A stretch of DNA of 64,000 nt from Streptomyces asoensis. Its GTDB lineage: Bacteria; Actinomycetota; Actinomycetes; Streptomycetales; Streptomycetaceae. Shown here piece by piece: positions 61,506 through 64,000 of this stretch. The notes beneath the pieces were generated by a model. The model was given only the letters and a program-made list of their open reading frames with translations. It was not told where the DNA came from and did not search any database. The translations under genes and the position numbers were made by a program. The stretch spans positions 2,480,001-2,544,000 of the forward strand of contig NZ_BNEB01000005.1 of the NCBI RefSeq assembly GCF_016860545.1. The letters run 5' to 3'. Positions within the stretch are counted from its first letter, which is position 1. Each line of letters opens with the position of its first letter.

Positions 61506-63095
61506 TCAGACGAGGTTCACGGCACGAGCGGACGTCGCGCCGATCTCCTCCGCGACCTCCGCCAGCACCGCCGCGGGCACGGTGTCGTCGACGGTGAGGA
61601 CGGCCAGCGCCTCGCCGCCCGCGACCGCGCGAGCGACCTGCATCCCGGCGATGTTGATGCCCGCCTCGCCGAAGACCCGGCCCACGGTGCCGACGACACC
61701 CGGACGGTCCTCGTACCTCAGGACGACCATGTGATCGGCGAGCGCGAGGTCGACGTCGTACTCGCCGACCGCGACGATCTTCTGGAGGTGCTTGGGACCG
61801 GCCAGCGTGCCGGAGACCGACACCTCCTCGCCGTCCGAGAGCGTGCCGCGCACGGTGACGACGTTACGGTGGTCGGCCGACTCGGAGCTGGTCGTCAGTC
61901 GCACCTCGACACCGCGCTCCTGCGCGAACAGCGGGGCGTTGACGTAGCTGACGGTCTCGTCGACGACGTCCTCGAAGACGCCCTTGAGAGCGGACAGCTC
62001 CAGCACCTTCACGTCGTGCTGGGTGATCTCGCCGTACACCTCGACGTCGAGGCGGACCGCGACCTCGCCCGCGAGCGCGGTGAAGATGCGGCCGAGCCGC
62101 TCGGCGAGGGGCAGACCGGGCTTGACGTCCTCGGCGATGACCCCGCCCTGGACGTTCACCGCGTCCGGGACCAGTTCGCCGGCGAGGGCGAGGCGCACGG
62201 AACGCGCGACCGCGATACCGGCCTTCTCCTGAGCCTCGTCGGTCGAGGCACCGAGGTGCGGGGTGGCGACGACCTGGTCGAACTCGAACAGCGGGGAGTC
62301 CGTGCAGGGCTCCTTCGCGTACACGTCGAGGCCGGCGCCGGCGACGCGGCCCTCCTTCAGCGCCGAGTACAGCGCCTCCTCGTCGACGATCCCGCCGCGG
62401 GCGGCGTTGACGATGCGCACGCTCGGCTTGACCTTGCGCAGCGCCTCGTCGCCGATCAGACCGACCGTCTCGGGGGTCTTGGGCAGGTGCACCGTGATGA
62501 AGTCGGAGACCTCGAGCAGTTCGTCCAGCGAGAGGACCTTCACGCCCATCTGGGCGGCGCGCGCGGGCTGGATGTAGGGGTCGTAGGCGACGACCTTCAT
62601 GCCGAAGCCCGACATGCGCTGCGCGACGAGCGCGCCGATACGGCCGAGGCCGACGACGCCGAGGGTCTTCTCGGCCAGCTCGACGCCGGTGTACTTGCTG
62701 CGCTTCCACTCGCCGTTCTTCAGCGCGGCGTTGGCCTGCGGAATGTGGCGGGCGGTGGCGAGCAGCAGACCGCAGGCCAGTTCGGCCGCGGTCACGATGT
62801 TGGAGGTGGGGGCGTTGACGACCATCACGCCGGCCTTGGTGGCGGCGGGAACGTCGACGTTGTCCAGGCCGACGCCGGCTCGTGCGACGACCCTCAGTTT
62901 CTTCGCGGCGGCGATCGCCTCGGCGTCCACCTTGGTGGCCGACCGGATCAGGATCGCGTCGACGTCGGCGATGGCCGGGAGCAGTTCGGCTCGGTCCGCT
63001 CCGTTGCAGTGCCGGATCTCGAAGTCCGGGCCAAGCGCGTCCACGGTCGCGGGCGACAGCTCTTCAGCGATGAGTACGACAGGTTTCGAGCTCAC
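61506..63095 (-). CDS. serA: D-3-phosphoglycerate dehydrogenase
   Basis: 529 aa, the long type I form. It catalyses the first step of serine synthesis. Substrate and NAD domains cover residues 1-315, with LGRIGALVAQRMSGFG (NAD loop), ARGGIVDEEAL and the catalytic His in TPHLGAST. The ASB (allosteric substrate-binding) domain covers about 316-450. A C-terminal ACT domain (about 455-529: VVLRYEDRPGVVGTVGRVFG) gives serine feedback control, as in Mycobacterium. The GTG at 63095 is preferred: GAGG lies 6 nt upstream. It lies downstream of ilvC on the same strand but behind the ilvC terminator. Confidence 0.96.
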   Translation of the reverse strand: MSSKPVVLIAEELSPATVDALGPDFEIRHCNGADRAELLPAIADVDAILIRSATKVDAEAIAAAKKLRVVARAGVGLDNVDVPAATKAGVMVVNAPTSNIVTAAELACGLLLATARHIPQANAALKNGEWKRSKYTGVELAEKTLGVVGLGRIGALVAQRMSGFGMKVVAYDPYIQPARAAQMGVKVLSLDELLEVSDFITVHLPKTPETVGLIGDEALRKVKPSVRIVNAARGGIVDEEALYSALKEGRVAGAGLDVYAKEPCTDSPLFEFDQVVATPHLGASTDEAQEKAGIAVARSVRLALAGELVPDAVNVQGGVIAEDVKPGLPLAERLGRIFTALAGEVAVRLDVEVYGEITQHDVKVLELSALKGVFEDVVDETVSYVNAPLFAQERGVEVRLTTSSESADHRNVVTVRGTLSDGEEVSVSGTLAGPKHLQKIVAVGEYDVDLALADHMVVLRYEDRPGVVGTVGRVFGEAGINIAGMQVARAVAGGEALAVLTVDDTVPAAVLAEVAEEIGATSARAVNLV

Positions 63096-63290
63096 GTGAG
63101 TCCTCACAAGTCCAAAGCGTGCGGACGGCCGTCCCGACGGCCGCAGGCGGAAGGAGGGGCTAGCCGCGTGGAAGACGCACGACGCTGTGGGCCTGAACGC
63201 GTATGTAGGCAGCAGTGTAGTGCTGCGGCGGAGGTCGCCTCATGCCTCCGCGGAAGGATCACCCGTCCGTGGTCGGACGGAATGGACAAC

Positions 63291-63317
63291 GGGGCCGGAG
63301 CGTCGCGCTCCGGCCCC
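63291..63317 (-). terminator. ilvC terminator
   Basis: GGGGCCGGAGCG (63291-63302), loop TCG, CGCTCCGGCCCC (63306-63317), perfect 12-bp stem just beyond the ilvC stop. It separates ilvC from serA. Confidence 0.7.
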
Positions 63318-63329
63318 TGTCCGCGAGGC

Positions 63330-64000
<671 letters not shown>

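Overview
The window is chromosomal DNA from a Streptomyces. Base composition is very GC-rich with strong third-position GC bias, GTG and TTG starts are common, and the gene content is typical of the genus: two tandem conservons, a lysine-tailed HU, the IclR regulator NdgR beside leuCD, an acyl-CoA carboxylase beta/epsilon pair and a streptogrisin-type trypsin. From memory, gene order closely follows the rpmB-thiD-leuCD-gltX-cvn-accB-cimA-leuB-serA-ilvC stretch of the S. coelicolor chromosome core. I see no rRNA, CRISPR array, insertion sequence, integrase or biosynthetic gene cluster. Both ends cut genes: a TPR protein on the left and ilvC on the right.

Left part (1-17.9 kb): a TPR protein converges on a FakA/DAK2-like protein. 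Then come ribosomal protein bL28, thiamine genes thiL-thiD, a stand-alone Lrp/AsnC sensor domain, a DUF3515 lipoprotein, and a leftward envelope operon plsC-gpsA-ddl. The F420 gene fbiD (cofC) and a 67-aa protein converge on hupS. In hupS one extra base in a six-base C run shifts the frame of the lysine-rich tail. leuCD follow, divergent from ndgR.

Middle (17.9-38 kb): five tRNAs (Gln, Glu, Glu, Gln, Glu) lie downstream of gltX and a HAD hydrolase. A FAH-family hydrolase and a 57-62 aa protein precede two complete conservons (cvnABCD twice, same strand). These are membrane sensor kinase-like, roadblock, DUF742 and small GTPase modules. The two cvnD genes are almost identical at the DNA level while the cvnA tails are not. 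accB-accE, a YceI protein, a cytosolic amidase and a secreted trypsin follow.

Right part (38-64 kb): a Gly-rich membrane protein, secreted GH3 and GH30 glycosidases in divergent orientation, and cimA with an attenuator-like leader. Next come an operon of fused ureAB, ureC, agmatine deiminase and a TetR regulator, then ilvE and leuB. A dehalogenase-like hydrolase, the proline catabolic operon (putB-pruA) with its PucR-type regulator, and a TetR/MFS efflux pair around five 13-bp repeats follow, ending with serA and ilvC. Branched-chain amino acid genes (leuCD, cimA, ilvE, leuB, ilvC) are spread through the window as separate units, most ended by strong hairpin terminators. NdgR and the cimA leader are the candidate controllers visible here.

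The observations I rate highest are the hupS frameshift, a Streptomyces-type hairpin repeat lying inside the gltX coding start, apparent gene conversion between the cvnD copies, the shared C-terminal tag of the CvnA proteins, the 13-bp repeat array at the efflux promoter, and the cimA leader.
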